A stretch of DNA of 64,000 bases from Myrmaecium sp. VS I D KN 1 (taxonomy: Eukaryota; Ascomycota; Dothideomycetes; Valsariales; Valsariaceae): positions 372,001-436,000 of the forward strand of contig JADQAV010000002.1 of NCBI GenBank assembly GCA_019775845.1. The letters run 5' to 3'. Below the pieces are notes generated by a model. That model saw only the letters and a program-made list of their open reading frames with translations, was not told the origin of the DNA and ran no database searches. Positions 45,480 to 57,930 of this stretch are shown one piece after another. Both the position numbers and the translations under genes were made by a program. Each line of letters opens with the position of its first letter. Position 1 is the first letter of the stretch.

Positions 45480-46537
45480 ATGGAGGTATCACAGCTCGAC
45501 ATGCTCGAAGCCAACCGTCCGCAGCGTATCATCAACAACCCCACGAAGAGGGGCTTCGCAGCGATCGCGGAAACCATGAATCGTGACACGGAAACGGCCA
45601 ACTTTCGACGCTTCGGGGAACTGAGCATGCACCGCCTCCTGCGATTGCAGGAGGAGTTGCTACGCCTCGAACAGCAACTGAGTCAGATTGCTCAACGGGA
45701 GAAGGCGGGGAATCCTGCTGATCCGGCGCAACCCAAGGAAGAAGGGGGTAGCACTGCACCGACGCGACAGGAGGTCATGAGCGGTATCGACGAGAAGCTC
45801 GGGCAGTACAGTACGATCTCTAGCCATCGGAGGGGAGGAAGGGGAAGGGGAGACATGGACTAACCGAACAATGGCAGACAGCCTGCTGCTGCAAGAAGTG
45901 GCCCTTCGGAATCTCGATCCGCCCCGGAAAGAAGAGAAGTTGAAATTCTCGGAGTGGCTCCGCTCCCTCAATCCCAATATGGTTCAGGAGGCCGAGAGCG
46001 TGAAAACGATCATCTGGAGCCCGGAGCACGGTCAGGACCTTATCACGCTGCGCCGACGGCAGCCCGACGACGACGTCTTCAGCAGGTTCCTCACCGGCAC
46101 GCTGCTGGGTGTGTACAACGGCCTTTACGGCCACCATCGGGAGGCAAGCGCCGCGGTATGTACCTCTTATGGCAGGGCAGCCAGCTAACGTTCCGCCCAG
46201 CCCGTCAATGGTTTGATCGAGTATGAAGAGGATACGCTGGTGATGGTGAGCAAGGCCATCGGCGCGATCCTCTCCTCGACCGTTCCCACCCTTACCATCC
46301 TGGTGCTGTATTTCGTGACCAAGATGATCGTGCGGATCGCTCTGATGATCGTCTTCACGGCGCTCTTCTCCTTATCGCTCACCGTCTTCACTGCGGCGAA
46401 GAAGGTGGAGATCTTTTCCGCGACCGCTGCGTAGGTGATATCTACTCGCCGGGTAGACCGCCTGATCTAACGCATGGTTCTGCAGATTCGCCGCCGTCGA
46501 GGTCGTCTTTATCGGAAGTACGAATGGTGCTGTCTGA
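45480..46537 (+). CDS. DUF6594-family membrane protein
   Basis: Four exons (45480-45810, 45878-46155, 46201-46430, 46486-46537) give 296 residues. Introns of 67, 45 and 55 nt are in phase, and the first has a CTAAC branch. The N-terminal half is helical: ANFRRFGELSMHRLLRLQEE, then LLRLEQQLSQIAQRE. After splice 1 comes YNSLLLQEVALRNLDPP. The C-terminal third has two to three membrane helices (VPTLTILVLYFVTKMIVRIA, LMIVFTALFSLSLTVFTAAK) and ends AFAAVEVVFIGSTNGAV. This layout is typical of DUF6594, a family expanded in filamentous ascomycetes with no assigned function. Orientation and role at the membrane are unknown. It sits alone in a gene-poor stretch. Confidence 0.82.
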
Positions 46538-49389
46538 GCTACACTACGTGTTGGTAATTATGGATATTAATAGACGTAGAGGTCGAGGGGTAGCGGCACA
46601 CTTGGGTTTGATGTCAGCGAATCTCATCCCAGTCACTGGTGATCTCTGGTACGCTGCATGGTAGCAGGGCAGCATGGCGGCCTTTCCGATGGAAGATAGA
46701 GCAAAGGGATGAAGATAGGGGACTGAGATTGAGACGACGCAGGCCAAAGAAGAGCCGTTGAAGGGGCATCGAAGGACACTGTAGGTAGAACGCTGGATAC
46801 GTTGCCCCTGGAATGCGGAGGCTGTTTCTTGCAGGTAGACAGTAGTGATAATAGCTCGTCATATGATCCACAAACGAGGCCGGAACTTCTACCAATGTAC
46901 AACAGAAAGGCCGCATCTGTCGGCAAAGGGAAAGCGAACACACGATATCGATAGAAGAGAACAAGAGCATAGACAGAGCTTCGGTAGCTCTGCCGCCCCT
47001 ACACATTCCGGAAGGCTGGGCCGACTTGACTCGTAAGTATAACTAGCAGGTCAGGCGGAAGGCGGAATCGCGGTGAACGGTCTGGAACGTGGACTCCTGC
47101 ATGTCCCGCATTCCTTCCCGACTGTCGCTTCGCTCTCGGTTCGGGTCTCTTCTGAAGGGGTGACACCAAGGTTAGGGTTTGTTCCAAAAGAATGGCAGCA
47201 TCTGAGGGGCTGGATTAGGTAGATATCATGAGATCCATCAACAGATTCATCTGGCTGTGGCGTCTATTCGAGCGCGGTTTGTTCTTCCAGGCGAGGAGCG
47301 CGTCTCCCCCGGTAGTGCGTTATAGATTTGCTTTCATCTGATTCTCAGTGAGATGGATAGCGATTTGAGCTTGGGCTTCCACTGAACCCGCTCTTTCCGC
47401 CCGAGCCTCGCACACGATGGATTGGCCATCCAAGGATGTTTCTACGTCCAGCTTCAGAATGCTTTCAAAGCGAACAATGCATCAAGGCCAAGAGAATTAT
47501 GGAAGATCCATTGTCAATCGGAGCCGGCCTCATAGGACGGTTCCAGAAAATGACGGCTCTCGATTGACAGCATCCTCCTCCCATCTGCACGTAAGACAGC
47601 GGCGTCGATGAATAATGACGACCGTGAACGAAATGCCCCCATAACCTCGCTGCCCAACTCCCTTGTAACCCCCACAGCCCCGCCAATCGCAGAACCTCCA
47701 TCCCCCTTTGCCCGTTGCAAGCCGGCGAGCTGGGGAAGATGGAAGTGATGGAGCGATGGGGAAAATGGGGATGTGGCTCAAGCGTTAGGCCATGTCGGCA
47801 GGTGAAACCGCACGCTATGCCAGCAAGGGCAATTGCACCGCCAAGAAGCCGGAAAATCCCGCCGTCTGAGGGATTGGCACGCCGCCCGCCGGGAGTTCAA
47901 GGGGTTCCAGGGGGGCAGATGACAGAGAAAAAATTCCAGTGAAAAACCAGGCTCGCCGGCCTAGCAGGCGCGCGGGAAGGAAAAGGGGAGCAGCAGGAGG
48001 AAGCAGCGGACATGGCGGAAGCACGGCCAAAGCTCTAGCTTCCGTCGAGATGTGCGGGCTCCCGAATCCGTTTCATCGGCCTCGAGTATCTGGTTAGGCA
48101 GCGTGAACTCGCTGTGCCTGAGTGCCTTGGACGATCGTTCCCCAGACGTCCTTCCATGTGGTGATGATGCTTTCCCCTCAAAACTCCGCAAATTCGCAAC
48201 CCCTGGCATCCCCAAGTTTCCCCTCACCCCTCACGCCCATCGTTTTCTCCAACCCACGCGGTCTTTCTCTCCGCGCGGGCCAAACGCGGGATATTTCGCT
48301 CTGGAGACGTGGGTCCTGGACACGCCGCGAGCGTCATCCGCCGCGAGTTCGCTACGTTTCCAGTGATTGACCGAGGAGTATCCTCGGCGTTTTTCCAGAT
48401 ACGAGCAGGGGAGCGCTCGCGGTCACCACCCTTTGGCCGCAGAATTTTGCCGCGACCCGCTCAACAAGGTTTCCAACACCAGCTTTCGGCCTTGCTCTCG
48501 GTGATGGGGTGCCTGGGGTATCTGGGGATAGTCGCGCAGCTCCTCCGCATCTCCAGGTCGCGGAGAAACCTCAGACATCCTCACATCGACGACCTCTGTG
48601 AGATGGTGGTTGAGTACAAGCATTTTCCAAGCCGGCTGTGGCAACCCTGAAAATAACCTGGCCAGTCGCCCTGCAGCGGCCGTTCGCTTCTGCGCCCTCT
48701 TCTCGAAAAGCTAGTCGGCATCCTTCACCCCTTTCAGATTGGTGGTGGTGGATCTCCGATCATCGTCAGCAGACGGCCAGCGACCGGCCAGCGAGCACGG
48801 AAGCTGGTTTACGCCTCCCACGCAACCAGATCCATGAATCAAGCGCACGCAAGCCAACCGTGCCGGCAACGAAGCTGAGAAAGCTCGCGTTACTGCCGAA
48901 CTACGGGGGGCTCATGGCACGCAGGGCCAAGCCATCCTTCTCCAGCCCAACCCGCACCTTTCCCTCCCCGGACCACCCAGACTCAACGGTCCACCGCCAT
49001 GTCCACGGGTGCGACCACCGCCCGCCCTCTAGCCAAACATCTCTCGACCTGCCACCCCAAAACCACTCCACCTGGGGTCTCCATGTCCTGACAATCCCCG
49101 TAGCGTGACGCCGGTCGGACCGACTGTCCAGGTCCCAGTCTGCCGTCCGCTGCGTGATCGGGGAGCCGTCTAGTTGGTGAGTTGAGGTGGAGGGCAACAG
49201 GTGGAGGATGAGCGCGGCACGGCAGGGAATTGAAGGATAGGAGGATAAAAAGGCCGCATATTACCTTCCCGGTTATCTTTTGTTGTTCTTGCTTCTCCAG
49301 CCACAAGGCCAATTCCTCATCCTCCTCAATCAATTGTGCACAACCCAAATCAGACGTCTCGGTTCGAGCGTCCAAACAATCAAATCATC
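46538..49389. other. Long spacer without a supported gene (sugar transporter promoter at right)
   Basis: 2.85 kb of balanced composition. Open frames up to 130 codons occur on both strands without recognisable motifs. CTGGGG words near 48510-48530 fit the CreA/Mig1 consensus SYGGRG and could bear on transporter control, but lie about 0.87 kb from the start codon. 47170 has a single TTAGGG-like word. Confidence 0.5.
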
Positions 49390-51247
49390 ATGTCGAACGT
49401 CGAAAAGACAGACGACGTTCGCCATAACGGTGCCAACGTCGAGCACCACGAAGATTCCCGCAATGTCTCCCGCAACCCATCAGTCGTCGGTGCTGCCCGC
49501 GCTAGCAGCATTGGTAGCCTCCAAACCACAAAGCCAGTGCGCGATCAGAAGGAGGCCGTTGAAATTGCTAGGCGCGGCGGTTGGGAAGTCGACGCTCTAA
49601 TCGACCAGCTCGAGGGCGAGCGTCTCGCCGAGGGTGGGAAAAAGAGTGTGTTTGAGATCTCGTTCAAAGACCCTCGTCATTTCACTTGGCTGCTGGTCGC
49701 TTTTGCTTCCATGGGTGGTCTGTTGTCTGGTCTTGACCAGTCCCTCATCTCCGGAGCCAATCTCTACCTCCCCAAAGACCTCCATCTCAACGACCAACAA
49801 AACAGTTTGGTCAATTCCGGCATGCCCCTAGGCGCCGTCGGCGGCGCTATCCTTCTCTCTCCCTCCAACGAGTGGTTCGGCCGCAAATGGTCAATCATCA
49901 TCTCTTGCATCTTTTACACCGTAGGTGCTGCTCTCGAGGCCGGCTCAATTAACTACGGCATGATCATTGCGGCTCGTGTCATTCTCGGTATCGGTGTCGG
50001 TCTGGAAGGTGGCACGGTTCCTGTTTATGTCGCCGAAACAGTTGAGAGGAGACTCAGAGGCAACATGGTCTCGCTCTATCAGTTTAATATCGCTCTGGGA
50101 GAAGTCTTTGGATACGCCGTGGCCGCCATGTTTTTGAGCGTCGAAGGCAACTGGAGATATATCCTCGGATCCTCTTTGGTCTTTTCGACTATCATGCTGA
50201 TTGGGTATGTGGTATCGTTGCAGCCTCGCGTCCCGACTTAGAATGTTAGCTAACATAGTATCTAGCATGCTCTTCATGCCCGAATCGCCTCGTTACCTTA
50301 TGCATCAAGGCGATACCCTCGGTGCCTATAAGGTCTGGCGGCGCATCCGTGGTAATGAATCCGCTGAAGCCCGTGAGGAGTTCTTCGTTATGAAATCCAG
50401 TCTTGAGGCGGAGCAAGCTGCCGTTGCCGCCGGGATCGGAAACCGCCGCTTCCCCTGGCTCGACTTCTTCACCGTTCCTCGTGCCCGCCGCGCCCTTGTT
50501 CACTCCAATATCATGATCTTTCTAGGTCAATTTACTGGTGTGAACGCGATACTATATTTTCTCAGCAAACTCATGTCTTCAATTGGCTTCAACGACGCTG
50601 ATTCGAACTATATGTCGTTGGTTGGTGGTGGTGCGTTGATGCTCGGCACGATTCCGGCATGTTTTTTGATGGAACGGGCGGGTCGGCGATTTTGGGCGTG
50701 CGCCATGCTTCCCGGCTTCTTTGTTGGCTTGGTGCTCATCGGTATCAGCTACCAATTCAGCATTGACACCCAGTTGGTAAAAGTGCAAGGACTGTACTTC
50801 ACCGGTCTGATCCTGTACGAGGCCTTTTTCGGCAGCTACGCCTGTCTGACCTGGGTTGTACCTTCGGAGTCATATCCCACATACCTTCGTTCTTACGGGA
50901 TGACGACCTCGGATGGCTGGCTCTTCCTCTCCTCGTTCATCGTCACGTACAACTACGACTCCATGAACGAGGCTATGACCCCGACTGGCTTGCTGTTGGG
51001 CTTCTACGGCGGTATCGCCGTGATCGGCTGGTTTTACCAGCTTCTCTTCATGCCGGAAACCAAGGACTGCACCCTGGAGGAGATCGACCTTATCTTTGAG
51101 CAGCCCACGATCGTCATCGTGAAGCAGAACCTGAAGAACGTCAAGCAGACGACGACGGACCTGCTCTGTTTCAGATGGGGCAAAGTGTTTAAGGAGGCCT
51201 TCGAGAGGAGGAGGAGAGAGGGAGACGAAAGAGAAGTGTTAGCTTAG
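49390..51247 (+). CDS. Sugar-porter family MFS transporter
   Basis: Two exons (49390-50204 and 50266-51247), joined across a 61-nt intron, give 598 residues. A polar N-terminus of about 90 residues precedes twelve predicted helices. Sugar-porter signatures are present: GLDQSLISGANLYLP in helix 1, NEWFGRKWSI after helix 2, and ARVILGIGVGLEGGTVPVYV. PESPRYLM follows helix 6, ERAGRRFW helix 8, and PETKDCTLEEID helix 12. A long cytosolic loop follows PESPR. This places it in TC 2.A.1.1. The substrate (hexose, polyol or other) cannot be told from sequence alone. It differs from its neighbours in using fewer G-ending codons. The ATG at 49390 is preferred over one 18 codons upstream. Confidence 0.87.
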
Positions 51248-52260
51248 AGAAAGGGACGAAGATTGAACTGCGAAATAGAGGATGGTTTCGATGCTATAAG
51301 GACAAGAGGAGATCGTGACTTAATGAAAGGGTGGCGTTTGATGAAAGGTAGATATACTCCCCTTTATGTTGCACGATTTCTTGTATATATCGGCGTACAT
51401 CGCCGGCTTTGCATTGCTTTACTCCAGGTTGCTTATAGACGCATGAGGTGGAGGACGACGGTGGGTGGACATCTCTCCCAGGCTATTACTCTTCGAAGAT
51501 ACCCTCGTCATGAGCAATGAATTGACAGTCGGAGTCTTTCTCCAGCTCTTTGAAACCCGCTTGGTGCTCTCGCTTTTCGTGATTCCGAGAACAATTTCCG
51601 CCCGCTCGGTAGTTCAGACGGGACCCGGGCGGCGGACGTCCCTCCTCGGCCCAATATCCACCGAGTTGAAGCCGTCAGCTCAACGGATCCATACTTGGAA
51701 AAACCTATATACGTCTATACCTCAGAAACTCACTTCAAAAAAAACAAGTTGCTGATAAACGAGAAGTAGATCATTGAGTTTATTTCAGGTTTCTCTTATA
51801 TCAGCAAAAACCGCAGGAGTTCTCTACAAAAAGAAGATCCTTGATAATTCGATAAAATCAATCAGGCTCTGTACAAATACGCATATATTTAGACGGTACC
51901 GTACTATCTATATGCGGTAGAATTCGTCTTAAGGTAAGTAAGCTATTAGTCGGGAATGAGTATTATGCGGTACCGCTTACTGTAACCTTTCCTGTATGTA
52001 ACTGCCATTATGATTGCATTCAAGGGATATAGAACATACCCGATCTATGCACCGCTCACATAGACATTCGAGTCTCCACGCTATAGAGAGACCATATACA
52101 GCCCTGAGGCCCTGTAGGGTTTCTTCACGACCACCAAGCAATCAAAAAGCCAGGATGTCGTACATGATCATATTACGTTTTCAACCTATGAGCATGCCGC
52201 TATCTACAACATCCTCAGGTATCTCCCTTCCCCAGATTAAAACCAGCCCCGCCATCACGC
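51248..52260. other. Intergenic, convergent, AT-rich
   Basis: AT-rich at 51690-52000 with two GCGGTA words at 51913-51918 and 51966-51971. There are A-runs near 51736. No gene, terminal repeat or recognisable element remnant was found. Confidence 0.55.
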
Positions 52261-54073
52261 TCAATCCTCATCCCAGTTAGGGTTGGGCCCCGGCGGCTTC
52301 GGTCCACCAGCTTGACGCGCTACGATGATCTGGTCCACGCTCAGCACCGTGCGTGCCGCCTCGCACGCCAGCTTGATCGCCCAGCTCTTGGAGATGAGCA
52401 GATCTAGGATGCCTTCCCGCTGGGCATCGAGCACACCGGTGTCGTCCTCGTTCTCGATATCCACACCCGCGGTCCAGAGCGCGTCCTCCTTCTTAACTGA
52501 CTTGGCCTTGTCGGCAGGCACGCTGTGCGCGGTGTACAGGCGACTGAGAACCTCGGTGGCGTCGAGGCCGGCACTCTCGGCCAGCGTACGGGGAATGACC
52601 TCGAAGGCTTCGCCGAACTTGCGGATGGCGTACTGGGAAAGACCAGGGGTCTTATCACCGAAGGCGGTGATCCGCTCAATGAGCTGCATCTCGGTGGCTC
52701 CGGCGCCAGGGACAAGGCGAGGATCACGGGTGATGGCCTTGACGACGTTAACGCCATCATCGATGGCCCGCTCCACGTCGTCGAGGTGGTTCTGTGTGGC
52801 ACCGCGGAGGACGATGGTGGCGGTTCGGGTTTGCTCGTTCTCTTGTCTGAAGACGGTGACACGGTCACCACCGATCTCAAGAGTCTCGACAACGTCTACG
52901 GTACCCATCTCATCCGGCATAGGGGCGCCAAGTCGAGCAAGGGGAGTAGCACCGACGACTCTGCACAGGCGGCGAAGCTCAAACTTCGACAGGATCTTGA
53001 TGACGAGGATGCCATAGCGGTTAAGGTAGTGAAGGGCCAGCTCGCCTACGGTAGAGCCAGCAACAACAACACGAAGACCGGAATCGTGGAGCTCCTTGAT
53101 TATGTTCTCGATCTGGTGCTCCTCGCCTTTGCTGAAGTTCAACATCTCCTTGGCATTGTGAAGGAGCACGGTTCCCTTGGTCTCGGTCTGGCTAATATCA
53201 ATTGGGCACGAGAAGACACCGACCTTAGCCTTGGTGGCCTTCTTGACGCTGCCATCAGGCTCACGACCGAAGACCATGCCCTTAACAACCTTGCTCTGCT
53301 CCAGGCTGCCACCCATGATCTTCACCACTCGGATGTTGTCGACGTTGAAGTTGAGGGGATTTTTAGGGAGGACAGCAAGGACGGCTTCCGCAACCATGTC
53401 GGCGAGTACGCCCTCGCTGCCGGATTGCTTGGCAGCAATAACTGTCCGGATCGCCTTGCTGAGCTGCTTCAGGCTCGTAATGTCGTCAACCTTGTCAACA
53501 GCGAGCTCTGCAACATGTTAGCTCCTTTGCCAATAACGACCATCAGTCAAATCATTCCCACTCACCCTCAAGAACCTTAAGCGCCTCATCTTGCGCCCTC
53601 TCGTAACCCTGAACGATATCACTTGTCTTGAGACCCATGCGCAACAGCTCCTCCGCCTTCTTCAACAGCTCTCCCGCCAGAATGATGACCATATTTGTGG
53701 CATCTCCCATCTCAGCCTCCTGCTGCTGGCTAGCCATAACCAGCAGCTTAGCTGCCGGGTGTACCACCTCCAGTTCTCGCAATATTGTCGCAGCGTCTGA
53801 GGTGAGGATCATCTTTTGCAGGTGGTTGATGACAATCTTGTTCCGTCCGTATGGTCCAAGAGAGGTTTGAACGGTCTGTGAAATCGTCCGGCAAGCATCG
53901 ATATTGCGGAGGACGGCTCCATCTTCGGCATCATAGCTGTTGCGCAGAGAGACACATGGTTAGCTAGAGTTTGTGCCGTAATGCGGGGAGGCCTCGAAGA
54001 GCTGCAAAGCTTACTTTTGGTATCCTTGCTTGAAAAGCCCGGCATTGGGGGCATTCGGTATGGAGAGAGACAT
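52261..54073 (-). CDS. cct8: T-complex protein 1 subunit theta (CCT8)
   Basis: Three exons (54015-54073, 53566-53936, 52261-53507) give 558 residues, with introns of 77 and 58 nt in phase. The protein opens MSLSIPNAPNAGLFKQGYQN. The chaperonin ATPase motifs are TSLGPYGRNKIVINHLQK, TSDAATILRELEVVHPAAKL and the theta-type GDATNMVIILAGELLKKAEE. The apical region has IRVVKIMGGSLEQSKVVKGM. The equatorial C-half has LVPGAGATEMQLIERI and ends SVDQIIVARQAGGPKPPG. It is one of the eight subunits of the cytosolic TRiC/CCT ring that folds actin, tubulin and WD40 proteins. A TTATATAA word at 54301-54308 lies about 230 bp upstream and may be a TATA element. Confidence 0.95.
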
Positions 54074-54539
54074 GTTAACTTATGTACCAGCTTCAAGCAC
54101 AAAGATGGCAGGAGGAAGGGATATGGCTGTGCTGGTGCGTATGGGCTGTGGTGCACCTATCGGTGAACGGGATGTTCGCGATATTTTTCGGCGAAACGCG
54201 ACGGCGGAGGTCTTGGCGCTAGGCTCGATGTTCAGCTCTTCATCTCATGTATAGCAAGTCATTTATGTTCGGTTTCATATCATTGTAAATGATCCTAACG
54301 TTATATAAACTCGACGGCCCGGCTTTTTACATGGTAACAAAGCATTTAATGCTGAGAATAGATGTCGGCTGTGACCACTGCGTGAGTTACGAATCATTAA
54401 TCCAGCGTACGGCGCAATATACACCGCAACATGATTACGCACTTCAGAATCAACAATGATTCATGTCCCCAACATGCCTAATCCTCCGTCGATGCCCATC
54501 ACCGAATAAGGATTCTCCAAGGAGCCATCCCTTGCGGGC
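54074..54539. promoter_or_regulatory. CCT8 promoter / PPR gene 3' flank
   Basis: AT-rich with TTATATAA at 54301-54308 and no open frame of note. Both neighbours are on the minus strand. Confidence 0.6.
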
Positions 54540-57500
54540 CTAAGAAGCGTCGTCGGCACGTCGACACATCTTGATCGCCTTGATCAACTCGTTCAGCTCA
54601 CGTCTTAAACCGCCTTTCTGTTGGGCCCATCTCTCCCTAATCTTCAATCGCCACTCAACTACCACCTTGTATTTTTCTTTATACTCGGAGCCCTCGAACT
54701 GCTCGGAAAGCTTCCCGAATTCCGCTGCAACCTCCCTGAGTTGATTGCAGAAATGATAGTCGATTCGGACATTATTCTCCAAGACCGTGTTGCAAATCCA
54801 TGCAATTCCTTCGACGTTTTGCAAGTCGGCGAAGGCTTTGATGAACGTACTGTAGACGGGTATCTCAAAGGGTATTCGTTCAACCCATGGCGTTTTGATA
54901 ATGGCCTTGATCAGTCGCAATGCACCGAACGAATTCCCTTGATTGACGAGGTGACCCACTGCAGTAGTAGCGATGAGGTGATTCGCAGGGAGGCCGAACC
55001 TTTCGCATTGCCTGTAGAAGTCCATGACTGCCTTACGGAGTCCACCTTCAGTGGCTTCCCGGGAAGAATACATGGCATGGATTGTTAATGGTACGATGGC
55101 ACGTTGAACCTTCATACCGCGTGCTTTTGCCCGCTTTATCAATTCCATAGCTTTGTCCGAGCGCCCTCTATTTGCACGCATGCTGCATTCCAGGGCCATA
55201 TCGAGCGTCAGCTGCGACACCGAACGTCCTGCATCCAGAGCGTCAGAAAAGAGTTGAACCGCTGCGGCATATTCGCCTTTGGACTGTGCGGCTAACATTT
55301 GCCTACGCAGTTTGTTCCGTTCCCGGATGGCTGGCATGTCATGGTCCAGGAACGGGATAGACCTGTGGGTCAATGAAGGCGCTCTTCCCGCATGAATTCG
55401 CATCTGCTCCACGAGCTCAGTCTCTCTGCTTCTAAACCTTCTCAGACGCTCGATCGAAGTTTTGGACCTCGAACAGTTTCGGAGCTGGTACCAGTGCGCT
55501 TCCTGCACGATGTGCCACAGTTCCTTAGATACAAGCTCTCGCGATATCTCCTGGAGCTTGCAAACGTGATCGTACAGAAGCTCGTAATGGGGCCTACGCT
55601 CTTGGGAGAACCGCTTGATCATAACGTATACGCTGCGGGCGTTGATCCCGACTTCTGCGCCATGTTGTCGCAACCACTGCCTCCAAGCGAAAATGGCTTC
55701 TGCAGTAATATTCCCAGCCTTGACGAAAGCCACCAGGGTAGTGTTAAAGGTCAATTGGTCCATGGTATATCCGTGCTGTGTTATTGCCTTGCGGACAAAA
55801 TCCAAAGTCTCGTCCAAGGTGTGGTGACGTACATATTCCTGCAAAACAGGGGCGAATAGTGGATAGACTTGCCCAGGAGGATATTTGGGTCCATGGCGGT
55901 GTACGTGATCCAGAGCAGCCTCCACGGCCTGCCAGTCTTCGTGTTTCGCTTTGACTAACATGTATGCGCCCAAGGTGGGAAGGTCCTGAATAGGTAAGTA
56001 TAAGAGAGCAGACCCAGACGCTGGCGTTGCCAACACACGTAATCGCGCCATCTCTCTTTCCACAGCTCCAATGGATCTCTGTGCAGTTGGGGTTGCTTTG
56101 AGCTTCTCGAAGATGTCTTCCAGCGTAGAGGAATTCTCGGTTTCTATCCAACACCGTCTAAGAACGCTGCACATGGCAACGGCGCATGCCGTTTCATACA
56201 AATCGGGTCGAATCCCGTCAGGATCATCCGATATATGGCATGCGAGATGATCGATGTGCTCAATAGCCACCTCATAGGCTACGGTAGCAGCAAGAGCACG
56301 GCAAATTTGCCACCGAAGTTCATTTGAAAGGTCAACACCTTGCCCATAGCTGAGATATAGTTGGCCCACGGCAACGAAATCCCGGTTGCGGTATAGACGA
56401 AGCAGCAAAGTTTCCAAGCACAACCGATCGACCACTGAGCGTGAAGCGAGCAATCCGAGCAGCTGTGTGGAATATTCAAGCACATATGGCTTGATAGCAG
56501 CAGCTGTGAATTTCCTAACCACCTCAATTAATTCTTGGGGTAATGTAGCAGCTGTACTGATAATATCTCTCAGAAGAAGGTATGCATCATGGAACCGTCT
56601 GCAGCCGATGAGTGTCTGAATATTGTAGACTGACGCACGTGTTTTCTGCTCCTCGGGTACCGTTTTGGCCTCTTCATCCAGTCCAGTAGCCTCTGCTTTG
56701 TCGATGACTTCTGTTCCCTGCCGTGGTGTTTGACCGGGACTAGGGGGACCGCTTGCATCAATTGTCGAAACTATTATATCGTGGTAGTCGGCCATGCTTT
56801 CCAATTCTGAAGCCAGTTGAGCTTGGTGACGCACTTGCCGTTTTCCGTCTGTGCTGTACGGCTGGGGAATCTCCGATGACCACGGCCCAGTTATAGGTTT
56901 GCTCAAGCCTGCTTGATGTGCAGCAATATGGAGCAGGGCACGCTGCTTGCCAATAGAGCCTGGGTATAGTCTATCATCCCGATTGAAAGAAAACGTATGA
57001 TGTCCGAAGATCGTGTTAGGTTTTGGTGGTGAAGTTTTGGCAGGAAGGCTTTCGTGACCGCGATCTGGCAATGCGGATGCGGGAGCATCATGGTCAGGAT
57101 ATGCACCTCTGTCTTCCGGGCTTCGCGAAAGCCCGGCCGTTGAAGGCCGCACATCTCCGGAAGACATACGGGCTTCTGCTTCTACATTTCCCCGCCCTCC
57201 GTGACCCTCCTCTTCCCCCAATACTTGCTCCCCGCGGAGCTTCCGCTTCCTCTTCTTACTGCTCTCCCCTCTGTCCCGCTCTGCAGCGCGAACATAAACC
57301 CTCTCAATCTCTGCTGCAGTCAAGGGATCTCGCATCTCCGGCCATACGCCATCCTGCCCGACATGCTCCGACAAGCGGTGCACGTAGCGGTCGCTCTGCT
57401 TCAGTCGCCGAGCGCTTTCGGCAATCCGGGTCGCTATGCGGATGCGGCGTCTTCTCTCCTCCGCAAGCAGAACACCGGCTCCAGCCGCAGTTCCAAAGGA

Positions 57501-57575
57501 GGAATATAAGATTACCTGGCGGAGGTAGCGGATAGCATCTTTCGAAGGTACGGGACGAGAGGTACGATTGAGCAT
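54540..57575 (-). CDS. Pentatricopeptide-repeat protein, probably mitochondrial
   Basis: A single exon of 1011 residues from MLNRTSRPVPSKDAIRYLRQ, the conserved opening of a group of long fungal PPR proteins. The early hydrophobic segment VILYSSFGTAAGAGVLL next to Arg-rich sequence fits mitochondrial import with membrane association. Helical repeat pairs of about 35 residues run through the second half. Examples are VQLFSDALDAGRSVSQLTLD with its continuation, DFYRQCERFGLPANHLIATT, and FIKAFADLQNVEGIAWICNT. PPR proteins bind organellar RNA and act in its processing, stability or translation, and the target is unknown. The frame is open 52 codons further upstream, but that part is Cys/His-rich and unlike a presequence. 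Confidence 0.83.
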   Translation of the reverse strand: MLNRTSRPVPSKDAIRYLRQVILYSSFGTAAGAGVLLAEERRRRIRIATRIAESARRLKQSDRYVHRLSEHVGQDGVWPEMRDPLTAAEIERVYVRAAERDRGESSKKRKRKLRGEQVLGEEEGHGGRGNVEAEARMSSGDVRPSTAGLSRSPEDRGAYPDHDAPASALPDRGHESLPAKTSPPKPNTIFGHHTFSFNRDDRLYPGSIGKQRALLHIAAHQAGLSKPITGPWSSEIPQPYSTDGKRQVRHQAQLASELESMADYHDIIVSTIDASGPPSPGQTPRQGTEVIDKAEATGLDEEAKTVPEEQKTRASVYNIQTLIGCRRFHDAYLLLRDIISTAATLPQELIEVVRKFTAAAIKPYVLEYSTQLLGLLASRSVVDRLCLETLLLRLYRNRDFVAVGQLYLSYGQGVDLSNELRWQICRALAATVAYEVAIEHIDHLACHISDDPDGIRPDLYETACAVAMCSVLRRCWIETENSSTLEDIFEKLKATPTAQRSIGAVEREMARLRVLATPASGSALLYLPIQDLPTLGAYMLVKAKHEDWQAVEAALDHVHRHGPKYPPGQVYPLFAPVLQEYVRHHTLDETLDFVRKAITQHGYTMDQLTFNTTLVAFVKAGNITAEAIFAWRQWLRQHGAEVGINARSVYVMIKRFSQERRPHYELLYDHVCKLQEISRELVSKELWHIVQEAHWYQLRNCSRSKTSIERLRRFRSRETELVEQMRIHAGRAPSLTHRSIPFLDHDMPAIRERNKLRRQMLAAQSKGEYAAAVQLFSDALDAGRSVSQLTLDMALECSMRANRGRSDKAMELIKRAKARGMKVQRAIVPLTIHAMYSSREATEGGLRKAVMDFYRQCERFGLPANHLIATTAVGHLVNQGNSFGALRLIKAIIKTPWVERIPFEIPVYSTFIKAFADLQNVEGIAWICNTVLENNVRIDYHFCNQLREVAAEFGKLSEQFEGSEYKEKYKVVVEWRLKIRERWAQQKGGLRRELNELIKAIKMCRRADDAS

Positions 57576-57930
57576 GATGCCCACTTCTACCGCTTGTAGG
57601 AAGGGGAAGAGGATGAAACCGGCTTCAAAGCAATTGCAGTGGCCATATGTATGTACACATGGACACTGCAATGGACCGGTACGGTTTCGAACGTTTTGCG
57701 CAGGCTTGTATATCCCGTTGTGTCGTACCACAGATAGAGAATCCGCTGCAGGGATTACCTGGTCTTGGCATGGTTATGTAATCAATTCCGCCCGCCGCCG
57801 TGAGAAAAGCGCCGCCACGACGTTGCGCACATCAACAGCGTCGTAAACATCAGGATGATATCGTCATGATTTGCCATCTGAATCATACATGAGACCCCAT
57901 ACGTGAGATCCCAATAGCGAATGCTGCATA
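57576..57930. other. Intergenic: PPR promoter / dioxygenase 3' flank
   Basis: Both flanking genes are on the minus strand. Nothing recognisable beyond short random frames. Confidence 0.6.

Noticed and set aside
51690-52000. AT-rich block as a decayed transposon
   Set aside because: AT-richness alone is not enough; no terminal repeats or coding remnants were found.
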